Origin: Vibrio sp. Y2-5
Lineage (GTDB): Bacteria > Pseudomonadota > Gammaproteobacteria > Enterobacterales > Vibrionaceae
Direction: 5' to 3'
Assembly (NCBI RefSeq): GCF_014596725.1
Contig: NZ_JACVEG010000010.1
Coordinates: forward strand, 84,137 to 148,136
DNA length: 64,000 bases
Shown: positions 1 through 7,820 of the stretch, piece after piece
How positions within the stretch are numbered: the first letter of the stretch is position 1
Layout: every line of letters starts with the position of its first letter
Made by a program: the position numbers and the translations under genes
The notes under the pieces: model-generated
Told to the model about the DNA's origin: nothing
Database searches by the model: none
The model's input: only the letters and a program-made list of their open reading frames with translations

Positions 1-410
1 ATCAGTTGTTGATGTGCGTGCTGCCCATGAATATTTATCAACAGTTGCCCTAACGCTTTTAGCTGAGACCCTGGAACCGGGCTACCATTAATAAAAGCTC
101 TTGAACGACCTTCTTTAGTGATGGTTCTGCGTAGAATACAGTCGTTTCCATCGAGCAAGTCGTTATCTTCAAGCCAGCGTGTAGCTTGAATGTTATTGTC
201 TAAATTGAACGAGGCACTGACTTCGGTTCTATCTTCACCTTGCCTTACCATGCTGGCTTCTGATCGACCACCCAGACATAAACCCAGAGCATCAATTGCG
301 ATGGATTTACCTGCACCAGTTTCACCTGTAATCGTTGTCATTCCTTGTGAAAGCTCAAGCTGCAAAGATTTCACAATAGCAAAGTTGTTCACGCTTAAAT
401 GAGCCAGCAT
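1..410 (-). CDS. recN: DNA repair ATPase RecN, N-terminal part (runs off the left edge)
   Basis: The first ~136 codons of RecN, an SMC-like ATPase that acts on DNA ends in double-strand-break repair. The translation starts MLAHLSVNNFAIV and carries the Walker A motif GETGAGKS at about residues 29-36, followed by ALGLCLGGRS, as in the N-terminal ATP-binding half of RecN. The rest, including the coiled coil and Walker B, lies outside the window. The ATG at 410 is preceded by two LexA boxes, which fits an SOS-induced gene. The nearest gene on the same strand upstream is nadK, more than 6 kb away, because the tna module lies between them. Confidence 0.93.
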   Translation of the reverse strand, partial: MLAHLSVNNFAIVKSLQLELSQGMTTITGETGAGKSIAIDALGLCLGGRSEASMVRQGEDRTEVSASFNLDNNIQATRWLEDNDLLDGNDCILRRTITKEGRSRAFINGSPVPGSQLKALGQLLINIHGQHAHQQL

Positions 411-436
411 TTTGTCACCTGTGTAATTAAACAATA

Positions 437-474
437 CTGTATAAAGAGACAGTATATACTGTTTCTTTATACAG
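437..474 (-). promoter_or_regulatory. Tandem LexA boxes upstream of recN
   Basis: Two sites match CTGT-N8-ACAG exactly: CTGTATAAAGAGACAG at 437-452 and CTGTTTCTTTATACAG at 459-474, 22 bp centre to centre, so about two helical turns apart. They lie 27-64 bp upstream of the recN start. Multiple LexA boxes at recN are known in E. coli and give tight repression with strong SOS induction; the same behaviour here is inferred. Confidence 0.9.
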
Positions 475-514
475 TAAAGTGGTGGAAATTAAAAAATGAG
501 TGCCACATTAAATG

Positions 515-530
515 TGTGAACCGAGTCACA
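515..530. promoter_or_regulatory. Perfect CRP-type site in the recN-tnaC intergenic region
   Basis: TGTGAACCGAGTCACA is an exact TGTGA-N6-TCACA palindrome, the consensus for cAMP-CRP. It lies 40 bp beyond the LexA boxes and about 290 bp upstream of the tnaC start. The tna operon of E. coli is catabolite-repressed through CRP, so tna is the likely target, although the distance would need a long 5' leader or a distant promoter. It could also serve an unannotated transcript. Confidence 0.65.
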
Positions 531-820
531 TAAGGTGGCGAATCGCGGGGTGACATAATGACGTGCTACTTTATATTTTATTATATTTTTTGTTAAAAAA
601 TAGAACGTCACATCATCTATCTTTATGGGTGAAAATATTAATTAATTTTTGAATATCTATTACGAATATTTGAAGATATATTTTTGTGAACTGTAGCTTG
701 TTATCCACTAATTATAGGGATGTTAGTCACATTTACCTTTGGTTTTAATTTACTTGTTTCGTGGTTTATTAAAAAATATGTGCATCAGTTAACCAACTAT
801 AACTCATGATGGAATTAGAT
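531..820. other. AT-rich intergenic stretch between the CRP site and tnaC, no gene seen
   Basis: No credible ORF or RNA gene is visible on either strand. A TCACA half site at 727-731 has no good partner. The tna promoter should lie here, but I cannot place its -35 and -10 boxes with confidence. Confidence 0.5.
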
Positions 821-925
821 ATGACGAACAATCTAAAAAATCTAGATCAGTTATGGTCAAGCTCATTAGCTTGGTATACGCACGATTATCAAATTTCTAT
901 CCTGCCTTCTTTTACACAATTCTAA
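821..925 (+). CDS. tnaC: TnaC-type leader peptide (34 aa), tryptophan-sensing attenuator
   Basis: A 34-codon ORF lies 215 nt upstream of tnaA. In-frame ATGs at 806 and 809 could extend it by five residues. E. coli TnaC uses Trp12, Asp16 and Pro24 to stall the ribosome when tryptophan is bound. Here Trp18-Tyr-Thr-His-Asp22 keeps the W-to-D spacing of four. Pro29 comes 11 residues after the Trp rather than 12, and five residues (SFTQF) follow before TAA. A second Trp is at position 12. By analogy, stalling at the end of tnaC would mask rho loading in the 926-1140 leader and allow tnaA transcription. Position and W..D..P pattern support the call; the sequence is otherwise divergent, so stalling itself is inferred. 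Confidence 0.72.
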   Translation: MTNNLKNLDQLWSSSLAWYTHDYQISILPSFTQF

Positions 926-1140
926 TCTTATCTAGTTAGAGCTGCTACGGCTTCTGACTCGGATCATCTCGTTAAAATTAAAATTTATAACTATCAAGCG
1001 AACTTTATTTATTTGGTTTTCTTGTGACGGTTGTTTATTAAATGTTTTTCTTAAAATTATTTAGCTATTTAATTAGCGTGTGTCCCCATGCTTAAAATAA
1101 TAAATAGTTAATATCAGATATAAAATATAAAGGTATTATT
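926..1140 (+). promoter_or_regulatory. tnaC-tnaA leader, presumed rho-dependent attenuation region
   Basis: This 215-nt spacer has no ORF of note. In E. coli the equivalent spacer holds a boxA-like element, a rut site and RNA polymerase pause sites where rho terminates unless a ribosome is stalled on tnaC. I see no intrinsic terminator here, which is compatible with rho control, but the rut site is not readable by eye. The assignment rests on position. Confidence 0.45.
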
Positions 1141-2559
1141 ATGCAAAACTTCAAACACTTACCAGAACCATTCCGCATCCGTGTAGTTGAGCCAGTAAGA
1201 ACAACGACTCGTGAATACCGTGAAGAAGCGATTCTAAAAGCAGGTATGAACCCATTCTTGCTAGACAGTGAAGATGTATTCATTGACCTTCTAACCGACA
1301 GTGGTACTGGTGCTATTACCCAAAAAATGCAAGCAGCAATGCTGATGGGTGATGAAGCGTACAGTGGTAGCCGCAGCTACCATGCACTTGCAAATGCCGT
1401 TAAAGATATCTTTGGTTACGAGCTAACTATCCCGACTCACCAAGGTCGTGGTGCTGAGCAAATTTACATCCCGATCCTTATCAAGAAACGTGAGAAAGAG
1501 AAAGGTCTAGACCGTTCTAAGATGGTTGCTCTATCTAACTACTTCTTCGATACAACTCAAGGACACACTCAAGTTAACTGCTGTGTCGCGAAAAACGTTT
1601 ATACAGATGATGCATTCGATACTTCTGTGAATGCTGATTTTAAAGGTAACTTCGATTTAGAAAAACTTGAGCTAGCGATTGAAGAAGCGGGTCCAGCCAA
1701 CGTTCCTTACATTGTAAGTACTATTACTTGTAACTCAGCAGGTGGTCAGCCAGTTTCTATCGCTAACTTAAAAGCTGTTTACGAAATTGCGAAGAAGTAC
1801 GACATTCCAGTAATTATGGACTCAGCGCGTTACGCAGAAAATGCTTACTTCATTCAGCAACGTGAGCCTGGTTACCAAGACTGGACGATCGAAGAAATTA
1901 CTCGCGAAACATACAAGTACGCTGATGCACTAGCGATGTCTGCGAAGAAAGACGCAATGGTACAGATGGGTGGCCTACTTTGTTTCAAAGATGAATCAAT
2001 GATGGATGTTTACACTGAATCTCGTACTCTTTGTGTGGTTCAAGAAGGCTTCCCTACTTACGGTGGTCTAGAAGGCGGCGCTATGGAGCGTTTGGCTGTA
2101 GGTCTATACGATGCTATGCGTCAAGAGTGGCTAGAGTACCGTATCAGTCAGGTTCAGTACCTAGTTGATGGTCTAGAAGCTATCGGTGTTGTTTGTCAAC
2201 AAGCAGGCGGTCACGCAGCATTCGTTGATGCGGGTAAATTGCTACCTCATATTCCAGCAGGTCAATTCCCTGCACACGCTCTAGCATGTGAGCTATACAA
2301 AGTTGCAGGTATCCGTGCAGTTGAAATCGGTTCACTATTACTAGGTCGTGACCCTGCGACAGGTAAGCAACATGAGTGTCCAGCTGAATTGCTACGTCTA
2401 ACAATTCCACGTGCAACTTACACGCAAACACACATGGATTACGTTATCGAAGCATTCCAAAAAGTGAAAGAAAACGCAGCAAACGTTAAAGGCCTTGATT
2501 TCACTTACGAGCCACAAGTACTTCGTCACTTCACTGCTCGTTTGAAAGAAGTTGAGTAA
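1141..2559 (+). CDS. tnaA: Tryptophanase (L-tryptophan indole-lyase)
   Basis: PLP enzyme that splits L-tryptophan into indole, pyruvate and ammonia. It is 472 aa, the usual TnaA length (E. coli 471). It starts MQNFKHLPEPFRIRV and contains the cofactor-lysine segment SAKKD with Lys270, the same number as in E. coli TnaA. The stretches DLLTDSGTGA and MGDEAYSGSRS are typical of the beta-eliminating lyase family. It is preceded by tnaC and followed by tnaB, the standard tna order. Indole production would be expected and is a signalling molecule in vibrios. Closely related tyrosine phenol-lyase is possible in principle, but the tnaC/tnaB context favours tryptophanase. Confidence 0.96.
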   Translation: MQNFKHLPEPFRIRVVEPVRTTTREYREEAILKAGMNPFLLDSEDVFIDLLTDSGTGAITQKMQAAMLMGDEAYSGSRSYHALANAVKDIFGYELTIPTHQGRGAEQIYIPILIKKREKEKGLDRSKMVALSNYFFDTTQGHTQVNCCVAKNVYTDDAFDTSVNADFKGNFDLEKLELAIEEAGPANVPYIVSTITCNSAGGQPVSIANLKAVYEIAKKYDIPVIMDSARYAENAYFIQQREPGYQDWTIEEITRETYKYADALAMSAKKDAMVQMGGLLCFKDESMMDVYTESRTLCVVQEGFPTYGGLEGGAMERLAVGLYDAMRQEWLEYRISQVQYLVDGLEAIGVVCQQAGGHAAFVDAGKLLPHIPAGQFPAHALACELYKVAGIRAVEIGSLLLGRDPATGKQHECPAELLRLTIPRATYTQTHMDYVIEAFQKVKENAANVKGLDFTYEPQVLRHFTARLKEVE

Positions 2560-2590
2560 TTAAACTGATTACGCAATGTAATTAATATCT

Positions 2591-2621
2591 AGCGCGCCTT
2601 TTCCTCTCGTCGAGGCGCGCT
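2591..2621 (+). terminator. GC-rich hairpin after tnaA
   Basis: AGCGCGCCT at 2591-2599 pairs perfectly with AGGCGCGCT at 2613-2621. No real T-run follows, so it may act as a partial terminator or an mRNA-stabilising hairpin between tnaA and tnaB rather than a full stop. Confidence 0.5.
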
Positions 2622-2790
2622 CATTATTCTAGTCAATACATTTTTAATATCCATATTCGTATCAAATATAAATTTTTATTTTTGTTTTTATTTTTATTTA
2701 TTATCAATAATAGATTTAGGTTTTTATTTTATTTCTATTAATAATAGATTTTATTTTTCCAATTACGAAATATTAAGAAGAGACAAAATT

Positions 2791-4005
2791 ATGAATAAAA
2801 GTCCATCTTTAATTGGCGGAGCTTGTATCATAGCGAGTGTCTGTGTTGGTGCTGGTATGTTAGGTTTACCGAGTGCTGGTGCTGGAGCCTGGACCCTTTG
2901 GTCTTTGATTGCCATTGCTTTCACTATGATTATGATGACAGTATCAGGCTGGATGCTATTAGAAGCTTTTAAACATTACGATTTAAAAGTATCTTTTGAT
3001 ACCGTTACCAAAGATATGTTGGGTAGCAAAGTTAATCACATTAATAACCTAGCTGTATATTTTGTTGGCGGGATTTTATTATACGCATATACAACTTCTG
3101 CAGGTCTTATCCTACAAGGTGTTTTAGATATTAATAATAAAATAGCTTCAATATTGTTTGTTGCTATTTTTTCATTGTTTGTTTGGCACTCTACTCGTGC
3201 TGTAGACCGTATTTCGGTTGTTCTAATCGCGTTCATGGCCTTAAGCTTCATATTTGGTGTATCAGGCTTAGCCGTGAATATTGACGCTTCAGTCTTATTT
3301 GACCGTATCAGCGAAGAATCTAGCTATGCGCCTTACGCAATGGCGATGTTACCTGTCGCTCTTACGTCATTTGGCTACCACCACTCTGTTTCAAGTATGC
3401 GTTCTTACTATGGTTGTGAAAACCGAGCTAAGAAAGCGATTCTCGGTGGTACAGCGATTGCGTTAACTTTATATTTCCTATGGATGCTCAGTATCTACGG
3501 AAACTTACCTCGTGCAGAGTTTGGACCTGTCATTGAAAAAGGTGGTGATGTAGATGCATTGCTTGCTGCATTAAGCGGAGCAATTGATTCAGACAAAGTT
3601 GCAAATGCAATCAACGCATTCTCTATGGCGGCAATTCTTTCTTCCTTCATTGGTGTAGGCTTAGGTGTATTTGACTTCTTAGCCGACTTCTTCAAGTTTG
3701 AAGATACAAAGCAAGGTCGCACCAAAACAGCGTTAGCGACTTTCCTACCACCACTAGTATTGTCTTTACTGTTCCCATTCGGATTCGTTGTTGCGATTGG
3801 TTATGCAGGTGCTGCCGCTACAGTTTGGGCTTGTCTAACACCTGCGTTTCTGGCGCGTAAATCTCGCACTTTGCAAGGTGGTAACGAAGGCTTTATGGCG
3901 CCAGGTGGCAATGCAATGATTGTGGTGCTAATCACTTTTGGTGTGTTGACAGCGGTATTCCACTTTATGTCAATGCTGAACCTACTTCCTGTGTTTACAG
4001 GTTAA
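2791..4005 (+). CDS. tnaB: Aromatic amino acid (tryptophan) permease, TnaB/Mtr family
   Basis: Inner-membrane proton symporter of the hydroxy/aromatic amino acid permease (HAAAP) family, 404 aa with about 11 hydrophobic segments. The N-terminus LIGGACIIASVCVGAGMLGLP is the family signature, and the HHSVSSMRSYYG region near residue 195 matches TnaB/Mtr/TyrP. The position after tnaA makes tryptophan the likely substrate; Mtr-like or TyrP-like specificity cannot be excluded from sequence alone. An AAGAAGAG ribosome-binding site precedes the ATG. The 230-bp gap from tnaA contains a hairpin and a very AT-rich stretch with a short direct repeat. Confidence 0.9.
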   Translation: MNKSPSLIGGACIIASVCVGAGMLGLPSAGAGAWTLWSLIAIAFTMIMMTVSGWMLLEAFKHYDLKVSFDTVTKDMLGSKVNHINNLAVYFVGGILLYAYTTSAGLILQGVLDINNKIASILFVAIFSLFVWHSTRAVDRISVVLIAFMALSFIFGVSGLAVNIDASVLFDRISEESSYAPYAMAMLPVALTSFGYHHSVSSMRSYYGCENRAKKAILGGTAIALTLYFLWMLSIYGNLPRAEFGPVIEKGGDVDALLAALSGAIDSDKVANAINAFSMAAILSSFIGVGLGVFDFLADFFKFEDTKQGRTKTALATFLPPLVLSLLFPFGFVVAIGYAGAAATVWACLTPAFLARKSRTLQGGNEGFMAPGGNAMIVVLITFGVLTAVFHFMSMLNLLPVFTG

Positions 4006-4013
4006 TAAAATAG

Positions 4014-4041
4014 TGGCCTGTTAACTGTTCAAAACAGGCCA
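4014..4041 (+). terminator. Hairpin after tnaB
   Basis: TGGCCTGTT (4014-4022) pairs with AACAGGCCA (4033-4041), followed by ATCTTTTACTTCTTTT. It would reduce read-through from tnaB into ridA. Confidence 0.65.
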
Positions 4042-4077
4042 ATCTTTTACTTCTTTTAATTAATTTGAGAAATAACA

Positions 4078-4461
4078 ATGGCTGATATTCTTAATACATC
4101 AAAAGCCCCTTTGGCAATTGGTCCTTATGTTCAAGGTGTTAATCTAGGTGGTATGGTAATTACTTCAGGTCAATTACCAATTAACCCAGAAACAAAACAG
4201 ATGCCAGAAGATGTAGCAGAGCAAACGCTACAATCACTAAATAATGCTTTGTCTATCATTGAAGAAGCAGGTCTAAGTGCAAAAAATATCGTAAAAACAA
4301 CGGTATTTGTAAAAGACTTAAATGACTTTCCTATTGTAAATAAAACGTATGGTGAGTTTTTTGAAAGCCATAACGCTTCTTTCCCAGCTCGTTCTTGCGT
4401 AGAAGTGGCTCGTTTGCCAATGGACGCAAAAGTTGAAATTGAAGTAATCGCAACAAAATAA
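4078..4461 (+). CDS. ridA: RidA family 2-iminobutanoate/2-iminopropanoate deaminase
   Basis: RidA (YjgF/YER057c/UK114 family) hydrolyses reactive enamines/imines such as those from 2-aminoacrylate to keto acids and ammonia. The 127-aa length, the KAPLAIGPYVQG start and Arg105 in FPARSCVEVARLP all match; Arg105 is the residue that contacts the substrate in E. coli RidA. Its place beside tryptophanase is informative, because TnaA generates 2-aminoacrylate as an intermediate, so this copy may be dedicated to quenching that product. A general housekeeping ridA may exist elsewhere in the genome. Confidence 0.93.
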   Translation: MADILNTSKAPLAIGPYVQGVNLGGMVITSGQLPINPETKQMPEDVAEQTLQSLNNALSIIEEAGLSAKNIVKTTVFVKDLNDFPIVNKTYGEFFESHNASFPARSCVEVARLPMDAKVEIEVIATK

Positions 4462-4508
4462 AAGTCGAAGACTCCCCCTATATTCGCCTTTTTAAATAAA
4501 AACTAAAT

Positions 4509-4551
4509 AGCATGATATTTTCATTTAATGATTATTTTCATGCTTTTTTTT
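4509..4551 (+). terminator. Intrinsic terminator after ridA
   Basis: AGCATGA (4509-4515) pairs with TCATGCT (4538-4544), followed by an eight-T run. The loop is long (22 nt) and AT-rich. Confidence 0.65.
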
Positions 4552-4584
4552 GTGCCTGATTTTGATTAAATATTGGAATGTGAA

Positions 4585-5706
4585 ATGAGAATAAATCATA
4601 AAAAATTATTAGTAATCTCTGGCCTGATGGTTTCGAGCCAAGCTTTTGCTTTAACTATTTATCAAGATGAAACAAATAAAGTTGATGTATCCGGCGCATT
4701 TTTAATGGACTATTGGCAGCCAGCTCATTTCCTTGACCACTCTTTTAATACCAGCCGCAGTACTTTAGGTATCGCGATTGAAAATCAACTAGATAATGGT
4801 TGGTCTACAGACGTTAAATTTGAGTGGGACACGTTGTTAAATCCGCCATCAAATTCAATTGGCGGTATTGACTCAAAAGGAAATTACTCTACTAGTGGTC
4901 ACGATCAATTCCGTAGCCGTTTGGGTTACTTCACCGTGAACAATGAAGACTGGGGTAGTGTACGTATTGGTAAGCAATATTCTGCTTACCATGATGTTGC
5001 GGGTTACATGGATAACCTAATTGTTTTTGATCCAGATGCGACACCTTTGTTCTCTGATGGTAAAGATGGTGGCTTCATGGCGACCGCCCGAGGCGACAAT
5101 CTTGTGGTTTACCGTAAGAGCTTTGATGCGCTAAATCTATCCGCTCAATATGGCTTTAATGATGTTTCAAATGTCGCCGGTGATTTAAAGCGAGATAGTA
5201 ATATGGCTATCGCCGTGAGTTATGACTTTGATTTTGGTTTGAGCTTGGGGGCGACCCATATGCAGAATAAAGTAGATGGTTATGCAGATGCTCTTGATGG
5301 CGACTCGCAGCAAATCACTACGCTAGCGGCTAAGTATTCAAATAAGGGACTTCAAGTCTCGGCTGCCGTCACCGCTGGTAAAAAAGCTCATGAAACAGAT
5401 TTGCTTTACTATCGAGTAACCGAAGGTAATTCGAATCAATATGCAGACGCTACAGCTTATGACTTGTATGCTCATTACTACTTTGATATTGGCCTGCGCC
5501 CTTATGTTTATTTGTCTCAGGTCAACTTTGATGACCGTTCATTTAATATTGACGGAGAACGTAGTAGTTACACGCTAGGTTTGAGTTACCATGCAACTCG
5601 GCAGTTGATTATTTCTGGTGAAGTGAGAAAAACCGAGGAAGATAATCTAGGTGCTGGTAAGCAAGAAGATACCCTAAGCGGTATGACTGTCCTATATACG
5701 TTTTAA
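4585..5706 (+). CDS. Gram-negative outer-membrane porin
   Basis: A 373-aa trimeric-porin-type protein. The chosen ATG at 4585 gives a signal peptide MRINHKKLLVISG...SSQAFA cleaved near residue 22; a TTG four codons earlier is unlikely to be used. The mature protein has alternating beta-strand patterns, segments such as SRLGYFTVNNEDWGSVRIGKQYS typical of porins, and ends in Phe (LYTF), the BAM recognition residue. It lies between ridA and pdxY and may be expressed with the tna module, perhaps passing tryptophan or indole, but the sequence gives no specificity. It has its own upstream spacer with a terminator before it. Confidence 0.85.
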   Translation: MRINHKKLLVISGLMVSSQAFALTIYQDETNKVDVSGAFLMDYWQPAHFLDHSFNTSRSTLGIAIENQLDNGWSTDVKFEWDTLLNPPSNSIGGIDSKGNYSTSGHDQFRSRLGYFTVNNEDWGSVRIGKQYSAYHDVAGYMDNLIVFDPDATPLFSDGKDGGFMATARGDNLVVYRKSFDALNLSAQYGFNDVSNVAGDLKRDSNMAIAVSYDFDFGLSLGATHMQNKVDGYADALDGDSQQITTLAAKYSNKGLQVSAAVTAGKKAHETDLLYYRVTEGNSNQYADATAYDLYAHYYFDIGLRPYVYLSQVNFDDRSFNIDGERSSYTLGLSYHATRQLIISGEVRKTEEDNLGAGKQEDTLSGMTVLYTF

Positions 5707-5726
5707 TTAGTCTTTAAGGTATAACG

Positions 5727-6581
5727 ATGCAAGGTATTCTTTCAATTCAATCACATGTTTCTTATGGACATGCGGGTAACAGTAGTGCTGTATTTCCGAT
5801 GCAGCGAATGGGCTTCGAAGTATGGCCGATTCATACTGTGCAATTTTCTAACCATACTCAGTACCAACAAGGATGGAAGGGAAGTGTGTTTGCTGCAAAT
5901 CATATTAGGGAAGTGGTTGATGGTCTGAGTAACATCGGAGCATTGGAAGGATGCCGTGCAGTTCTTACGGGTTATCAAGGTAGTGCAGAGCAGTGTGCTG
6001 CTATTGCTGAAATTGTCGAGCAAACACGTTTAGCAAACCCGAGTGCTCTCTATGTATGTGATCCGGTGATGGGTGCGCCTGACAAAGGGTGCATCGTCGC
6101 AGACGGTGTTGCTGAACATTTGCTCACAAAACTAATGCCAATGGCGGATGTTATCGTTCCGAATCAATTTGAACTGAGTCAATTTGTCGATATGGAGATC
6201 AAAACGCTGGATGATGCGATTTCAGCTTGTCGTAAAGCGTTAACGATGGGACCTAAAATCGTCTTAGTTAAGCATTTATATTGCTTATCGGACAATGAGT
6301 TTTCAATGATGTTGGCAGTCGGTGATAAATGTTATTTAGCGCAACGGCCTCAACTTGATTTTGATAAAGCTCTGGTTGGTGTTGGTGACTTGATTTCAGC
6401 TGTATTCACTGCAGGACTATTAAAAGGATGGTCAGCGTCACGGGCATTCAAACACTGCAATGAAGCGGTTTATGGCGTAGTGAAACAAACTAAGTTCGCG
6501 GATGAATGGGAACTTCAAACGGTAACCGCTCAGAATGAATTTATTGAACCAACAGAGCAGTTCGTTTTGAGAGAGTGTTAA
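5727..6581 (+). CDS. pdxY: Pyridoxal kinase PdxY
   Basis: Ribokinase-fold kinase that phosphorylates pyridoxal to PLP in the salvage pathway. It is 284 aa, close to E. coli PdxY (287). The N-terminus GILSIQSHVSYGHAGN is the PdxY/PdxK substrate loop, DPVMG is at about 112-116, and GVGD at 218-221 supplies the catalytic Asp221. It starts 20 bp after the porin stop and is probably co-transcribed with it. Tryptophanase needs PLP, so a PLP-salvage kinase at the end of the tna module makes metabolic sense. PdxY is the better name than PdxK from length and motif style. Confidence 0.92.
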   Translation: MQGILSIQSHVSYGHAGNSSAVFPMQRMGFEVWPIHTVQFSNHTQYQQGWKGSVFAANHIREVVDGLSNIGALEGCRAVLTGYQGSAEQCAAIAEIVEQTRLANPSALYVCDPVMGAPDKGCIVADGVAEHLLTKLMPMADVIVPNQFELSQFVDMEIKTLDDAISACRKALTMGPKIVLVKHLYCLSDNEFSMMLAVGDKCYLAQRPQLDFDKALVGVGDLISAVFTAGLLKGWSASRAFKHCNEAVYGVVKQTKFADEWELQTVTAQNEFIEPTEQFVLREC

Positions 6582-6596
6582 ACCTTAAGCAATAAA

Positions 6597-6627
6597 AAAG
6601 ACGCTAATTAGCGTCTTTTTTATTTTT
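6597..6627. terminator. Bidirectional intrinsic terminator after pdxY
   Basis: AGACGCT (6599-6605), loop AATT, AGCGTCT (6610-6616), flanked by A-run and T-run on either side. It can end pdxY on the plus strand and the small gene at 6646-6789 on the minus strand. Confidence 0.85.
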
Positions 6628-6645
6628 TGAATTCGGCTTGGCATT

Positions 6646-6789
6646 TTATGCCATAGAGATAAGACTTAACAGTCCAATAACCGCAAATGTTGGTACACAC
6701 ATAGCAACCGCAGTCATTGAAGGCGTTAACACTTTACCTAGCTCAAGATTATTTTGACCTTTGAAAATTGATAATAGTGCTGAGTTCAT
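6646..6789 (-). CDS. Small single-span membrane protein, 47 aa, function unknown
   Basis: A short ORF, MNSALLSIFKGQNN... ending ...IGLLSLISMA, with a good ribosome-binding site (GGTGAAAAA directly before the ATG). Residues ~25-46 form one hydrophobic segment; the N-terminal half is polar with Lys10 and Lys19. It sits alone between the pdxY terminator, which would also terminate it, and the 3' end of nadK. I do not recognise the family. The clean start, RBS, membrane span and dedicated terminator support a real gene; it could be read through from nadK. Confidence 0.55.
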   Translation of the reverse strand: MNSALLSIFKGQNNLELGKVLTPSMTAVAMCVPTFAVIGLLSLISMA

Positions 6790-6915
6790 TTTTTCACCGT
6801 TAAATAGTTAATTGTCTTTCGTCCTGAGGACAGAGCATATTCTACTTGTTGTGTGAACTGAGTCAACTTTAAGCTTAAATGGTTTTTGGGTTTATCAAAA
6901 ATAATTTAGTTTTAG

Positions 6916-7800
6916 TTAGAACAACTTACTTGACCAACCCAGTTTGCTTCTCAACACGCTGTAGTAACTATAATCCTTTGGATGAATCAGCTTAAGTACA
7001 TTTGGACTCTGGTAAATGATCACTTCATCACCCGGTGATACAGGCAAAGATATTTGTCCATCACAACTCACTTCCTGAGTACCTCTGTTGTCTGGTGACA
7101 CCACCAACTTAATGCGTCGCTTACCATCAACCACTAAAGGACGACAAGAAAGCGTATGAGGAAACATTGGCACTAGTGTAATCGCATTGAGGCTAGGGGA
7201 GACAATAGGACCGCCACCAGAAAGAGAATAGGCTGTGGAGCCTGTTGGGGTAGAAATGATAAGACCGTCTGAACGCTGAGAGAACGCGAACTTGTCATCA
7301 ATATACACTTCGAACTCGATCATATGGGCAATTTTGCCTGGGTGAAGCACAGCCTCATTCAAAGCAGCATTGTGACTTTTGACTTGTCCATGGCGGTGAA
7401 CTTCCGCTTCCAGTAAGAAGCGCTCTTCTTCCATATATTCACCTTGCAAGACTGCTTGCAGGTGTGTTTGGAAATCTTCGGGGTTTAGATCCGTCAGAAA
7501 GCCTAAGTTGCCGCGATTGACGCCGATAACAGAGATATCAAAGCGAGAGAGCACACGAGCGGCACCCAACATATTCCCGTCACCACCGACAACAATCGCG
7601 AGGTCTGCCTTTCTACCAAGTTCGATTAAACTTGAGAAGTGGTCTTGAGGAATATCCGTTAAGATTTCTTTGAGCCTATCGTCAATAAATACGGAATAAC
7701 CTAGAGTTGTAAGCCATTGATACAATTCTTTGTGAGTCTGAATTGCTTGTTGATCTCTAGGCTTGCCAATGATGGCGATGACTTCAAATGGTTTTTTCAT
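6916..7800 (-). CDS. nadK: NAD kinase
   Basis: ATP-dependent NAD kinase making NADP. It is 294 aa (E. coli 292). It has the diagnostic GGDGNML motif at 72-78, NRGNLGFLTDL near 96-106, the LNEAVLHPG segment near 143 and the glycine-rich STPTGSTAYSLSGGGPIV near 185-200. It is divergent from grpE with a sigma-32 promoter for grpE in the gap. In many gammaproteobacteria recN follows nadK directly; here the small membrane gene and the whole tna module intervene. Confidence 0.97.
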   Translation of the reverse strand: MKKPFEVIAIIGKPRDQQAIQTHKELYQWLTTLGYSVFIDDRLKEILTDIPQDHFSSLIELGRKADLAIVVGGDGNMLGAARVLSRFDISVIGVNRGNLGFLTDLNPEDFQTHLQAVLQGEYMEEERFLLEAEVHRHGQVKSHNAALNEAVLHPGKIAHMIEFEVYIDDKFAFSQRSDGLIISTPTGSTAYSLSGGGPIVSPSLNAITLVPMFPHTLSCRPLVVDGKRRIKLVVSPDNRGTQEVSCDGQISLPVSPGDEVIIYQSPNVLKLIHPKDYSYYSVLRSKLGWSSKLF

Positions 7801-7820
7801 AAGTTTCCAACTGAATTAGG

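Noticed and set aside
716..731. Second possible CRP site
   Set aside because: Only the TCACA half is present; the other half (AGGGA) does not match.
2180..2431. 83-aa antisense ORF in tnaA
   Set aside because: Shadow ORF inside a conserved gene, no RBS.
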